A stretch of DNA of 64,000 nt from Xiphydria camelus (taxonomy: Eukaryota > Arthropoda > Insecta > Hymenoptera > Xiphydriidae), in NCBI GenBank assembly GCA_963678675.1, contig OY783195.1, forward strand, positions 4,908,001 through 4,972,000, given 5' to 3'. Positions 38,877 to 50,800 of the stretch are shown one piece after another. How positions within the stretch are numbered: position 1 is the stretch's first letter; each line of letters opens with the position of its first letter. The notes under the pieces were generated by a model. It saw only the letters and a program-made list of their open reading frames with translations, was not told the origin of the DNA and ran no database searches. The position numbers and the translations under genes are program-made.

Positions 38877-39164
38877 CCCCTTCCTGCATGATTTTTGTAA
38901 ATTCCATTTAAAAAATATATATAACAGCATTGTGCCCTTATTATTCACCAGAAAAATAATTAAAAAAAGATTTATGAAAAAATAAACATTTATTTTAAAA
39001 AAAATATTTATGCCATATATGGTACACCATACACAGGAACAATAATGTACGTACAATTGGCTATTAATACATATAACTTTTTTATATATATTGCAGTCGA
39101 GAAGATTTACAAGGTAGCACACATCAGTGTATGTACCATATATGGTACAAAATGCAAGAGGGGG
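38877..39164. mobile_element. TTAA-flanked MITE (piggyBac-type insertion signature)
   Basis: The ends are CCCCTTCCTGCAT and ATGCAAGAGGGGG, an imperfect inverted repeat, flanked directly by TTAA at 38873-38876 and 39165-39168. TTAA duplication plus CCC/GGG ends is the hallmark of piggyBac-family elements. Internally, the palindrome CCATATATGG occurs near both ends (39014 and 39136), as sub-terminal repeats would. No transposase is present, so any movement would need a source elsewhere. Confidence 0.8.
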
Positions 39165-39168
39165 TTAA

Positions 39169-42100
39169 GTCGATATTTCAAGAGATAAATATAAAATATC
39201 TGCATTTTTCTATGTACGAAAAACTATATCTTTCGCCGAAATCATTGACATATCGATGATTCTAAGGTTTTCTCCAGAGCTGCTAAAAGGCCAGAAATAT
39301 TAGAGGCATTGTACCAACTGAGCCATTATATGATATGAATATTAACTCTGATTTAGGATGATTAGTAACTCTAGCCATGCAAATTATTTTCATAGGTAAT
39401 CACAATATTAATTTGGGTAAACAATGTTCTCCAATAATAACTATTCACCTGTTCGTGGAGAGGAAATTCAGTGTTCAGGAGTATTATCTATTATATTTCT
39501 ACATTGAGAAACGTAATACGGGAATTATTATAAATTCGACTCATGATGATTGATTTTAATTTTAATTTTAATCTTAATCGGTCACTCAGGGTAACTAGCT
39601 ACTTTGAAAGCCTTTTCCCGTTTGATAATGTCTAGCTATTATAATAGGAGAGCTTTGAGTTTGCAGTCTCAGTTTGAGAAATTATATATGTATGAAAGGA
39701 ATTAAAAGTACCTACTCATAAGAAAGGTAACAGTGGAAAAGCTGTTGGAATGCCTCGTAACTCCTTGTGTATCGAGAAATCAGAAAAGAAATATGTATAT
39801 CCTCCTCAGACCTGACGTCCACTTAAATGGGCATATATATAGCATATGGTTTGTTATTGTTTTTTCAAAACTTGAAAAAATTCATGACTTTTTTACAACA
39901 AGATGAATGTAAATTCAAATGTTTTACACGAAAATATAACAATTTATGTATACTAAGCTCTCAGGGGGATATAGATATCAAGCATATTTTAACATAAATT
40001 TTTACATTGAGACTAAAATTTATTTGTACAAAGTGAAAAAGAATCTGGGCATCCAAATCAGTGTATCCCAATCAGAGAGTGCTTTGATTTAAATTGAACC
40101 TTCCAACGGAATATGTAAAACTAGCTTTATCGACTGCCGCGAGGCTGATTGTAATCATGAAATCTTGCAGTACTTTAATGCCCATGACATCGTTTCTCCC
40201 TCAATTATATACAATTTCATTCGTACCCAAAAGTCGGTACGAAATTCCTTTCGTTCAAGGTAACTCAGCCCCGGTTAACGTTAAATGAAAAAAATCATCG
40301 TTGGTCCATATATTTGATTTACATTGACAAAGAAAACGTACTTACTCTTCGTTCTATACCTCTAGCATTCAATCTCTGTGTCCTCTATATCGGATCTTTT
40401 CGGAGCTAAGCCGGAAGATTTTTCGCTCGATACGATTGTTGTTCGAGCCGGTACCTCAAATTGATTTGCGTGTACACAGTGCAGCTTCAAAGGACACCAT
40501 ACTCAATGTATGTCACAGTGACGCCGTAAACGTTAGCTATCGATATTTCACTGTTTCTGACACGAACTCGAACAAATATACGATGCTTTCGACGATTTTA
40601 TTAGAGCTTTCACAAACACGTGTTTACTGTCATGCCGTCCAACTGAGCTAGCAGAAATGCAAATGGTCGTCACCAGAGCTCGCCACCTGCGCGTGCGCTC
40701 GTCGTCATCTCCGGCTGATCGATATTCGATCGACACTATTGAAGATCCACGGCAATGCTATTTTGCGCGTACGAATTGAGATCCGAGAACAGGAGATCAG
40801 GCAGATAAGGTACTAGTTAGTGCGTTTAGTTTACCGAAAACTAATATCGCGAGAGATTAATCTCGTGACAAACACATTGAGATTTCCCATAGCATGCATC
40901 GAACATGAAAGTTTGACTTACATTCCGATGAACCTGCAACCGTCTTTTTACATCAAAATTCTCAAAAACTGGAGACAAGAATCTTTGGAGTGGTACTAAG
41001 TTTATTGTTGGCGAACACGAACAGCTTCATTTGTCCTGGACGTGTTGTTTGAGAATACAGCGTGCCAATACGACTGATCCGGCAGTGATTGGCGGGTCTT
41101 ACCAGTAGTTAAGCAGGGGTACCACTCTGAAGGTTTAGAATTTAAGCCTTTTTCCAACTTTTCGTCGCGCGGATCTCCAGTCTTCGTCAGATGTACTTTT
41201 TACGTTTATTCCCAAGGATTACTGTTTATAAATTAAAATAAAGTGGAAATACAGTTGATGAAGATTGAAACATGCATGACGGAGAGTCGAAGATGAGATT
41301 CTGAATTTTTATTCCTTACATTGGTACTTACCACTAGTCAACTCGTCACGCTACACCAAATACTGTGGGTTCGAACCGAAACAAGGAACGTTGGAACCGA
41401 AGATTTTACGTCTCGATACTCGCAAACTTTATTTATTGTTATACGAAAGTTCTCGTTGTCCGACTTGAAGCGATGCAGCTTATTTCGACGTAATCGTGGC
41501 TTATGCAGTTTCGTAAGAAAAGAAGAGACACCGTCCTTACGCTGCGTGCTCTACTTTTAGCGGTGAGTGAAATGCATTTTGCAACACTTTACAATTTCGT
41601 AGATATTTCGATAACTGAATCCAATCCAACTGCAGTCCGAATCGTAGCCCGTAGTGCATTGCGAATCTTATAATACAAGATTACCCTCTTATAAGTCGAA
41701 TTTTTCTTTCTATTAGCTTCTATAACTCGAACGCCGATAAGACGAAACTATGATAAGTCAAAGCATTTCTCATTTCCCTTGAGATTCGAGTTATCGAAGT
41801 TCCACTGTATTTGCTCGCCTCGACGCTTTCAAGAGATCCGGATTTTCGAGTGTTTTTCCACACGTCTGTATAAAGATCCATCTAAAGGGTATTTCTGAAA
41901 GGTCGTAGAAGGAACAACTCACCTTTTAACAACTGTACACGACAAGAGTTTTCGCTATCGGAAATTTCAACTTATTCTATTACAGGGGAACGTGAGATAA
42001 AACAGGCGCCCAAAATTTGACTTACCATGGTATTTACCAGAAGACTAGGGCGAGTCGTGTTCCGTTTAATCTCTTACTTTGGGACCCTTTCACTCGTCTT

Positions 42101-43340
42101 TAAATTACATTTCTAATAGGAATACATAAGTAATAATTATTCTATTTTCCCCACTCTTTCGAAAGTTGACTTTTTGCTCGTGATCCTCCCTTTTGCTGGA
42201 CTTATTGATTTTAAATTGACGACCATTCGTTATGGATATCTTTTGACCTAGCAACCGGATTCTACGAGCTAACGAGATTTTGAGATCGCAATCGCATTAT
42301 ACATACGTCCCAGTGAAAGCGCGATGCTAAACATCGCTTATTTACACGTCGCGTCACTATTGCATCACGGAACAGACCCGCTGAACTCTGCGAGATGCCG
42401 AAGATATGTGGTGGTGAGGGTCGAATGACTATATGACTCGGTGGCGTGCCTCTCGAGCTCGTGCGAAACCCGGTGCAACTTGCGAAAAAGCGGGACGAGC
42501 AGTAAATGCATGCGCGGAAGTCACTAAAGTGTCACGCATGCAACTGATGTAGGCAGCGTGGACGCGTCGTCGATCTTGCTAACCCGTTCGTAGGGAGACT
42601 TCTGGCAAAATCTGCGTTATTGCGAATGCAATTTAATTACCTCATGGGAGTTTGCAATTTTTTCTTGCCGTGATATTTTTTCACTGGGTTTCATTCAAGT
42701 TCTCGAATCGGTTGATGGCGACTCAGGTGAACGGATTCCGAATATTATGCACCTCGCAAAAATGCACGACGATGCAACTTTCACTTCAGGCCATCGGGCT
42801 CACTTCGAGAGCGCGATAAAGGCAATGAGAAAATTTTGAGATGCTGGAGGGGAGGATTCCTTCGACCGGTTTCCAAACGAGAGTAGTGGATTGTTGGTTG
42901 AAATGTAATCGTACAATGAAACGCCAGATCGACTTTATCTTTCTTTCCGTATGAATTAACAAATAATACAAAAAATTAGATAGGATGTGATGCAATTGAG
43001 TTAGTCTCGGTTCGAGGTATTTTGTAAGACTAGATAATGACTGTAGGAGCAGGAGGAATATGTGAAATGATGATGATAACTACCGCGCGACGCGAAATAA
43101 TGAAAGATGCTGAGTGCATCGACTGAATTCTCTTGGTGATCAGACGTATGCAGATGCTGATGACGTGTTGAAAAGACGCTATTTATTCATTAGGTAAATT
43201 CCTTTACTGATGAGAAAATCGATTATGTGTTTTTTATTGCGGAGCTTCTTCGATATATCATCAGATTTGTGAGAGATTTTTCTTTATAGGGAAAACAATA
43301 TTTACTTTGTGGGTGACGAGACACACTCGAGATTTTTTAT
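39169..43340. other. Gene-poor intergenic region
   Basis: No supported gene apart from the MITE at 41676. Short open frames near 40094, 40436 and 41321 show no splice or family support. A TTTATT at 43233-43238 (AATAAA on the minus strand) is the probable poly(A) signal of the small Gly/Tyr-rich gene. Confidence 0.5.
41676..41807. mobile_element. Short pogo/Tigger-like MITE remnant
   Basis: The right end, read on the minus strand, is CAGTGGAACTTCGATAACTC followed by GAA, closely resembling the ends of pogo/Tigger-type Tc1-mariner elements. The left end (CAAGATTACCCTCTTATAAG then TCGAA) is a decayed inverted copy. TA dinucleotides flank both ends (41674-41675, 41808-41809). It is too short to code. 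Confidence 0.6.
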
Positions 43341-43803
43341 CTATCCCCAGTAAGAGGGGTAATAGTAGCTCGTATAATATGGATAATGACCGTATCCACC
43401 GTGGTAGCCGCCGTAGCCATAGCCATAGCCACAACCGTAGCCGTAACACGAGTAGAGTGACCCTGTGGTAGAAGTGAAAGATAGCCCCAAATTATCAAAT
43501 TATATTCGTTTATGATATTTTTAATCAAATCTCGAGTTCTCGACATAAAGTTCTAAGACTCACCGCAGTTATGACCGACGCAGCCTCCGTAATATCCACC
43601 AGGTCGAGCGTCGATACCGTAAAGTGTAACAGCCAATGTTAGAAGCATTACAGTGAACTTTAGCACCAAGAAAAGAAAAATTGATAAATATAAGGAAGAA
43701 CGAAATAAAATTAAAAAACTCTTCTGCTATTTAATAGCAAATTAGACGTTTTACATTATTAGTAAGAACAATTTACACTTACAATCTTCGAATTTGCCAT
43801 CAT
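43341..43803 (-). CDS. Small secreted Gly/Tyr-rich peptide, 3 exons, 78 aa
   Basis: Minus-strand exons 43803-43783, 43657-43564, 43462-43341, with donors GTAAGT and GTGAGT and phases 0 and 1. The short first exon encodes MMANSKI. Exon 2 supplies the signal peptide FTVMLLTLAVTLYGIDA and the start of the mature peptide (RPGGYYGGCVGHNC). Exon 3 encodes GSLYSCYGYGCGYGYGYGG followed by YHGGYGHYPYYTSYYYPSYWG. Mature composition is dominated by Gly and Tyr, with four Cys. Such GY-rich secreted peptides are known in insects as cuticular/glue proteins and as putative antimicrobial peptides; the sequence alone does not decide. A TATA-like box lies at 44011 and a poly(A) signal at 43233. A second in-frame ATG follows the first directly, so either could start. 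Confidence 0.85.
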
Positions 43804-44010
43804 TTTTAAAGTCGTCAAATTTTCGATTGGGACGATTCACTCAAATAGATACAACTCACAAATTCTCTTTCTCTCTCTCGTTACACAAGCCTTGTTCAAT
43901 TCTGGACAATAAACATACTATCAATCAATCAAATCTCTCTTTATTTTTCTTTCTTTCTTTTTCCCTCGACAGTAGCGATTCCAATGACCACAGTTTTAAA
44001 CCTTCGAGTC

Positions 44011-44018
44011 TTTAAATA
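44011..44018 (-). promoter_or_regulatory. TATA-like box of the Gly/Tyr-rich peptide gene
   Basis: TATTTAAA on the minus strand, with an initiator-like TCATT about 31 bases downstream (43987-43983). This implies a 5' UTR of roughly 180 bases. Confidence 0.5.
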
Positions 44019-44839
44019 GGAAATATGTTGCCTCGGTACTCCACCCATCCGAGTAAAAAACCTTCATCCGTTTGCATTCGTGACCATTTACCGTAATGAC
44101 AACCTGCATTGTTACCGCGGTCATAGAAGTTATGTGGATACAGGTATTACGAAAACGCACGCTAAGAAGTAGTCGTGTACGAGCTCTGCCTTCTATGGCC
44201 AAGACTGACTATGTCCCTCCTTGATATCCAAATTTCTTCCCGTCGACAACAGTCACTCGTTAGTCTGACTGCTGTGTACATGATGGAAGAAAAAAATGAT
44301 AGGTAGACGAAGTTACCTCGTCTAACCGTCACTTAGATCATTGGACGGGAACGCACTTCGAGAACTGTCGAGAACCTGCAGCGCAATCAGTAGGTACGAT
44401 GAATAGGAAACGCGATTGCGAGATTATTTCACGAATAATCGAAATGCAACATACAATGATTTTTATTTTCATCATTCAATAATTTATTTACCCGGCTACA
44501 GACTAGACTAAAATCCCGAAAGGTTATTGGAGACATGTCGAAGATAGTTTTGCAGAAGCGAAAGCGACGATAGATTTACTGTCGATTAAAGTTTATTTAT
44601 AGATATGGAAACATTGAATGGCCGAAATCAATGTCAAGTAATTACGCGCCGTAAAATTCGTGTTCCTCCGACTAGCTATTGATTGTAATTAATTATCGGT
44701 GGAATAAAATTCAGCTTCGTCACGATCTTCAAGGTTCTGGCGAAGGTGTCCAGTGTCGCACCGTTTATTTAAATTCAAAAGTTTTTCCGAGTAGATTCCT
44801 CTGGTAAACGGTGTTAGATTTCGCAGACACATGCGTTCC
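44019..44839. other. Intergenic spacer
   Basis: No gene seen. TTTATT at 44764-44769 (AATAAA on the minus strand) is the likely poly(A) signal of the next gene, about 70 bases past its stop. Confidence 0.6.
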
Positions 44840-47800
44840 TCAGACTCTATACTTCTTCGTGGTGTAAGTGAACTGCCTGAAGGTATGCGGGCGGAACATG
44901 AAGTCCAGCTCGTGGTGCATCGACGGCATGAGGAATTTCATCTCATAAGTAGAGCTCGAAGCCGGTGCAGTTTCCTCTTGCTTGTTCATTTTGTCTTGCT
45001 TCGATTCCTGATTATTCATTGGCATCGGAAGAGGGGGAGGAGGCGGAGGAGGTGGTGTATTATGCTGTGCTACCGCATCTGCCGATCTGCTGGCGGCAGC
45101 TTGGGGTGCAGGAGGGTTAGGAGGCTGGTAAACGGGACTGCGATTCTGATCGAATCCTCCAAAAGGGGGCGAAGGGAAGTTTCTCGTGAAATTATCACCG
45201 AAGAGACCGTTCAAGTGTTCCGATGGCCTGTAGTTATATGCGGAAGGAGGGTAAATGTAACCCTGGTTACGGAAGGAACCGAATAAAGGGGAGGACACGG
45301 AACCCGGAGGAGGGGGTGGAGGAGGGAGATGTGAGGAGTAGGAAGCCGGCTGAGGGGCAGTATTCTGATGAGGGTTGTATGGAGGAGGAGGAGGAGGAGG
45401 TGGAGGATATGGAGGAGGAAGCAGTGGTGGTCCACGGGGCGCTAAAGGCGATATAGAATTTTGGTACAAACTTGTATCGGGATACTTATCGTTGAAAGAA
45501 AGGCGATTGTCGAAGATTGGTCTGAAGTAATCTCGAGATTCCGGGCTGTTTAATACGCTGTGTCTGAATCTGTCGAATTCAACATTTGGAAAGGGTTCGC
45601 TTCTGGGAGGTGGTGAATATAGATCAAGGCTGACAAAGGCATTTGGCGGTAGAGGAGTCGGATGAGGAGCGGGAGGAAGCGGTGGAGGGTGATAGGGTGG
45701 TGGTCCATTACCATCCAGCTTGCCGCTCATCGAGTTTGCGTTGACATTCGCATTCGAACTGGATTGAGCGTTCGCAGGTACGGGATTGGGATTAGCGGCT
45801 ATATCGGAAGGAGGGTAGGGATGGTACCAGTCGGGTCTGTAAAAATTTGAAGGTGGATAATTGATCTTGGATCTGAAGGAGGGACGATAAAAATCAGAGG
45901 AGTACTGGCTCGGCGTGGAAGGCGAGTAAGGAGGGGGATACTGATAGTAGAAACTCCTCTCATAGTGATAGGGATATATCTGATTGTCGAATTGTATCTC
46001 CGGCGTTTTTCCAGTCGCTTCTGGATTCGGAGGTGGTGGCTCTCGATCTCTCGGTGCGGTCAAGGCGACGTTGACAGCAGATCTATTCGACTGGGCGCCT
46101 TGTAGTTCTCCGATCAGCGTCGGCGATAGAACGGTTTCCACATTTTTGGCGAATTTCTTGAGTAGCACGGTATCTACAGAAATGACAAATTATGTAACGT
46201 TATTTAGATCGGGAATAAGTTAACATACACACACTTAGAGAAAAATATTCTATTCTCTTACTCTCGATTATATCTCTTTTTAATGGTACTGATCTGCGTA
46301 TTTTCGACATTGATTTCGAAAATTATATTCATTTATTCGGATACATATTAACAATCGATTTCGAATTGAACCGTTTGCTGCAACAACAACTTAAGTCGAG
46401 TTAAGATTTTATTAGAGATTTATCGATTCTTACGTCCAGCAACATACTTACATATTGACTACATAATGTAGTATAAGTTACAGGCTTTTCAGAATTAACC
46501 GGAACCCCTGTACCTTATACCACATGTAGTTGATATAACGTTGCACGTGGAAATTAATAAATCTGTAACAAAAGCTTAAGTTAGACTTAAGTTATTGTTG
46601 CAGGGAACGGCTCGATTATTGTAGCAAGATATAATCGAGGTAAGTATATTTTTTGTCAACGTCAATCAGACATACGGGGTAACGATATTTTTTATTTAAC
46701 ACATTAACGGTGTCGAATCACTTTTAAAGAAAGGAACTTCACACTGACTTTCGGCTACGATTAAATTATGTATAATTGGTCAAGTGATCGATTGCAGAGA
46801 TTTCGATCTCTGGTATTATACAATTTCAAGGAGAGAGAGTCTATTTCTAAATTATATTTTTAATCAACGGAGACTGGCATTTTTTTCTACACTAATTTCT
46901 CGATTATTACACTTTCTATGAAAGTTTAGACAGTGACATTCCCAAGGTGGGGTACAAGTGAACGTGAAGAGTTTGAGTGAGAATGCACGGTGACGGTATA
47001 AGAGCCTCTCTGTTGTACACGATTCTCTGGAAGAACTCTCCAGAACCTTCTTTCTTTTTAATTGCACTCATTATTGGGAGATCAAAGATCTCACTAGTAT
47101 TATTTTCTATTAATTGCTGGCATTTTGGAACTCGGCGATTTTTTTTTCATTTGCCGAGTCCTCAAGTTTTGGATTTCGATTCGTACGATTACACATATTG
47201 CTGCGCGGATGATTTCTTCAAAATATCGATTATTTCTATGGAGCGGGTGATGAAGCACGCATGCGCGGTTGGCGGTCGGCGACGCCATGTTTTTTTCCTG
47301 TCAACCCAGGTAGCCGGCGTAAAGGTAAACAACGCGCTTCGTGAAAGCTCCCGCCTAATCGTCGAATATCTTGTGCAATCGTACGAGTTCGTACCCAAAT
47401 ATAATAAAACATCGATAACCAGCGTTCATGGCTATACAGTGATATATGTCATTTACGGATTTTTCGAAAGGTGTGCCGTAAAAAATCCAAATCAATCGGA
47501 GGTATCGGAACGAATTGGCTCATTGTTTCGAGCAGGGTACGAAGCAGCCGTGCCGAGCCGAAAATTTTCCCGCTCGATTCCGAAAGGATATGATACGGAC
47601 GACGGGTGTCGAATGCTGCTCCTTATAGAACGAAATGTAAGTAACTCTTTGTCTTCGGTGTAAGTCATCCATACGCACCCGGTTCTTTCATTCGACAGTG
47701 CGTTTTCTCGTCTAAAATCAAGTACTCGCCTCCGTGCGCGCGCTAGCATTCCAGCGAGTGATTTTCAGTATAAGGCCTATAGGAGGCGCGTGAGTGCGGG

Positions 47801-50800
47801 CGAGAACGCCGATTAACCCGGATGAACGCATGAAAGCTTCTCTCTCGCACATTCGCCATCCGCCCGGCTCGTTCAGTCGGAGTGTGCGACAGAGAAGCTC
47901 TTATGCGCTCGCCGTGGTTACTTCGTACTCTCGTTCGAAACTTCAATTCTCCTATAGGCCCTGTCCTAAAAAATCACTCAACACGAGGCTTACGCGTCAG
48001 TACTGTAAAGATACGTTTCTCTTATTTCGTTTTGGTTTGTTGGCATGTATCTATGGCTTTTTGTGTTCAAGATGTTGGACTCCCTCTGAGATGGTCAAGC
48101 ATGCAGCGGATGACGACGCTGGATTTTTAGGAGATCGCGCGCAATGCTTTCTCATAGAGTCAGTGCTTATTACGAAGTTTTTATTATTCTATTTAATGCC
48201 GGTCGAACAGCCTAGATTCTGAAGTCATTTATAAACTCGTAGACCGCGATTAGGGAATTACACCCGCGCGTGTGTACGCTGTTCGACCCTGAACTTTTTC
48301 GAAAACCGCGATGGCAGAGTCAGTGAATTTTGTCGATGAAATTTCAAACGTCGGTGGTGATCCCTGGCCGGTCGGCGCTTTTTACTCGACGATACGATCG
48401 CGCGCGATTACCCAGCGTACCCGCGTGTACGTCCGCGTGCAGACCGGCCCTCCCTTGCTGCTCGGATCGGTTATAGAATCAGTGGTATTTTCTTGCAAAA
48501 TAAAGCAGCAGCATAAAGTAGAGTCACGGTATTTTGGCCCGAAAATAAAATCCGATAGAGTCGCCTCAAGACGATCAGGTATCCCGCAGACGACGTCGCT
48601 GGACAAGACATCAACTGAAGTGGCCGCCGTAATTCCCGCTGGTCTCCTAGAGTAGGCCTATTTCACAGTCAATCGGCATATCTTCCAGTCTAATTTCTAA
48701 TTAATATAATAAATCGAAGCATTTGATTAGCCAATTATTGTGGAATAGGCTTATGTGGAGGGATCTCCAGGGGTTGTGCAAGAAGATTTTGGAGTGAGCA
48801 GCCATCGCCTCGTCGTCGGGAATCACGCAGAGAGGTTCTATGAATTTTGAGTCCCTCCGGTTTTCCATCATGTCGCAGGACGATTGGTCCAAAATGACAC
48901 GGGGAACTGGTTGTAATTTTTACATGGCAATGCATAGTGACGGCGAGTCGACCTTAGCTGCGTCGACTCGTCAGTGGCCTGATTTCATATATGTGTCTTG
49001 TGTGTTATTTTTCTAGCTCAGGGTTGTATAGTTTACCCTTCTCGTCTTCGCGTTGTTTCACATGTTTCTCGTTGTGATTCGTCGCGCGGTCCGCATTAAT
49101 TTTGAAGTCGGATGATCCTCCGATTTCGACTTTACATTTGCCGAAAATGTTCGAGTACCGTTGCGTCATTTGGTTAAGAGCGAGAAGGGATTTCGCGGTG
49201 GGTCGATTCTCAAGTCGAAGTGGGCTCCCGAATGCACCTCTGAATATTGTAGTGTCTCCACTTCTACGAGGGAAACACCCTAGGATTTTAATACATCGAG
49301 TAATTTATTTAATACCTCAAGCTCCTCGAGCAGTATTTTTTTCATGGACAATTAGAGCTTTTCAAGTTCACATTCTTCTAAAGGACTTCATGAATTTTTC
49401 TCAATTTTACTTCAACAGTTTCTATTCGATTTTTAATACAATTCCCTTAAATTCCATATGTTTTTCTATTCGAGTCATTAGACCGTTCGAACAAAAACTG
49501 TACTAATCAAGCATTTTATAGGATGTTTTCAGCAAAGCCACAGTAAGTGAGTTTACTTCACCGCGTTTGGAATGAATTGATGAGATGTGGTTCAAGCTCG
49601 GGTGACGGATGCGTCCCGGGACGTTATCCCTAGTGTAGGCCTTTGCACCCGGGCGGAGTGAATGTGATTCGTGGGGAGTGTGCTTGTTTGGAATGCGTGT
49701 GGTTGAATTTTTTTAATATAGCTATAAGTAGGCAGGATAAAGTTCTGGAATGAATGGTAGTTAAGTAGGTAGGGTCAGGGGAGAACATCCGCTCCGTGGT
49801 TAAGCGAGAGAATGTCCTCGAACCTGGTTTATATTATAAGATATCCGCTACCCGGGTAGCGACAACCGATAAGCGCCCGTGGTTCTAGACCCGGACGTAC
49901 GCGACAATGAAGTATACTTTATCAGTGAATTAAAGTGAAGTGGACTCGGTGGTTCGTATAAATGTGCTCAAACGTACGGATTGCGATTTAAGGAATCGGA
50001 GCTCGTCGTTTGGGCTAGCCACTTATTTAGATTCGTCGCGTTTCTTTTTTTTATATGAATATATGTAGCTGTCTCAGTCTTCGACACTGTATTAGATGGA
50101 ATATACATATTACATTTATATACGTATAACATATCTCTTTCATATGTATACGTGCATGTATATTTTATGTATAATGATGTGTCGAAAGCATGAAACCTTT
50201 ACCTTACATTCGATGTGTCAGGGAATCTCCGAGTCAATGAAGTAATCTTCGAATAAGGTGCTATGGATCTGTATCGCTCACAGAGGCATCCTATTCAATC
50301 ACATTTATTTTCTCTTTAATTTTTTTTCGGACTTGTTTCGTATAATTTTTGTTTCTTGGAATCGAATGGTGATAGGTATATATAAAAAATTACATCAACT
50401 TAGTTCTGAAATTCACAGAGAAGAAAAAATTGTGATTGAAATAGATGCCACCGTGAACCTTATCACTCCTAATCTCTCCAGGGCTTTGCCCGAAGAAGCA
50501 TCCGCCGAAGAAGAAGAATTGTCGATGGTATTCCATTCGAGCGAATGAAGTATCATCATAGTTTTTGCAATGTACATTTCCACGTTGTCACCATGCTTAT
50601 TCCATTTACATGCATTTGTTTTTATTTAAGTGATCCCACGTCTTTTAATTGATTCTTTAATATGTAGAGTTTTACTTTGCTCTCTAGAAGATAACGATTA
50701 TGGAATTTTTCTCGTTTCTCCTTAAGCATAAGCATGCACATAAACATTTATTAATGATATCATTTTAATACGATGGGCAACATTACTGTGGGATCACTTT

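Noticed and set aside
39270..39345. Possible tRNA or SINE head: TGGCTCAGTTGG on the minus strand matches the pol III A-box
   Set aside because: No B-box (GGTTCGANTCC) at the proper distance and no cloverleaf could be folded by eye.
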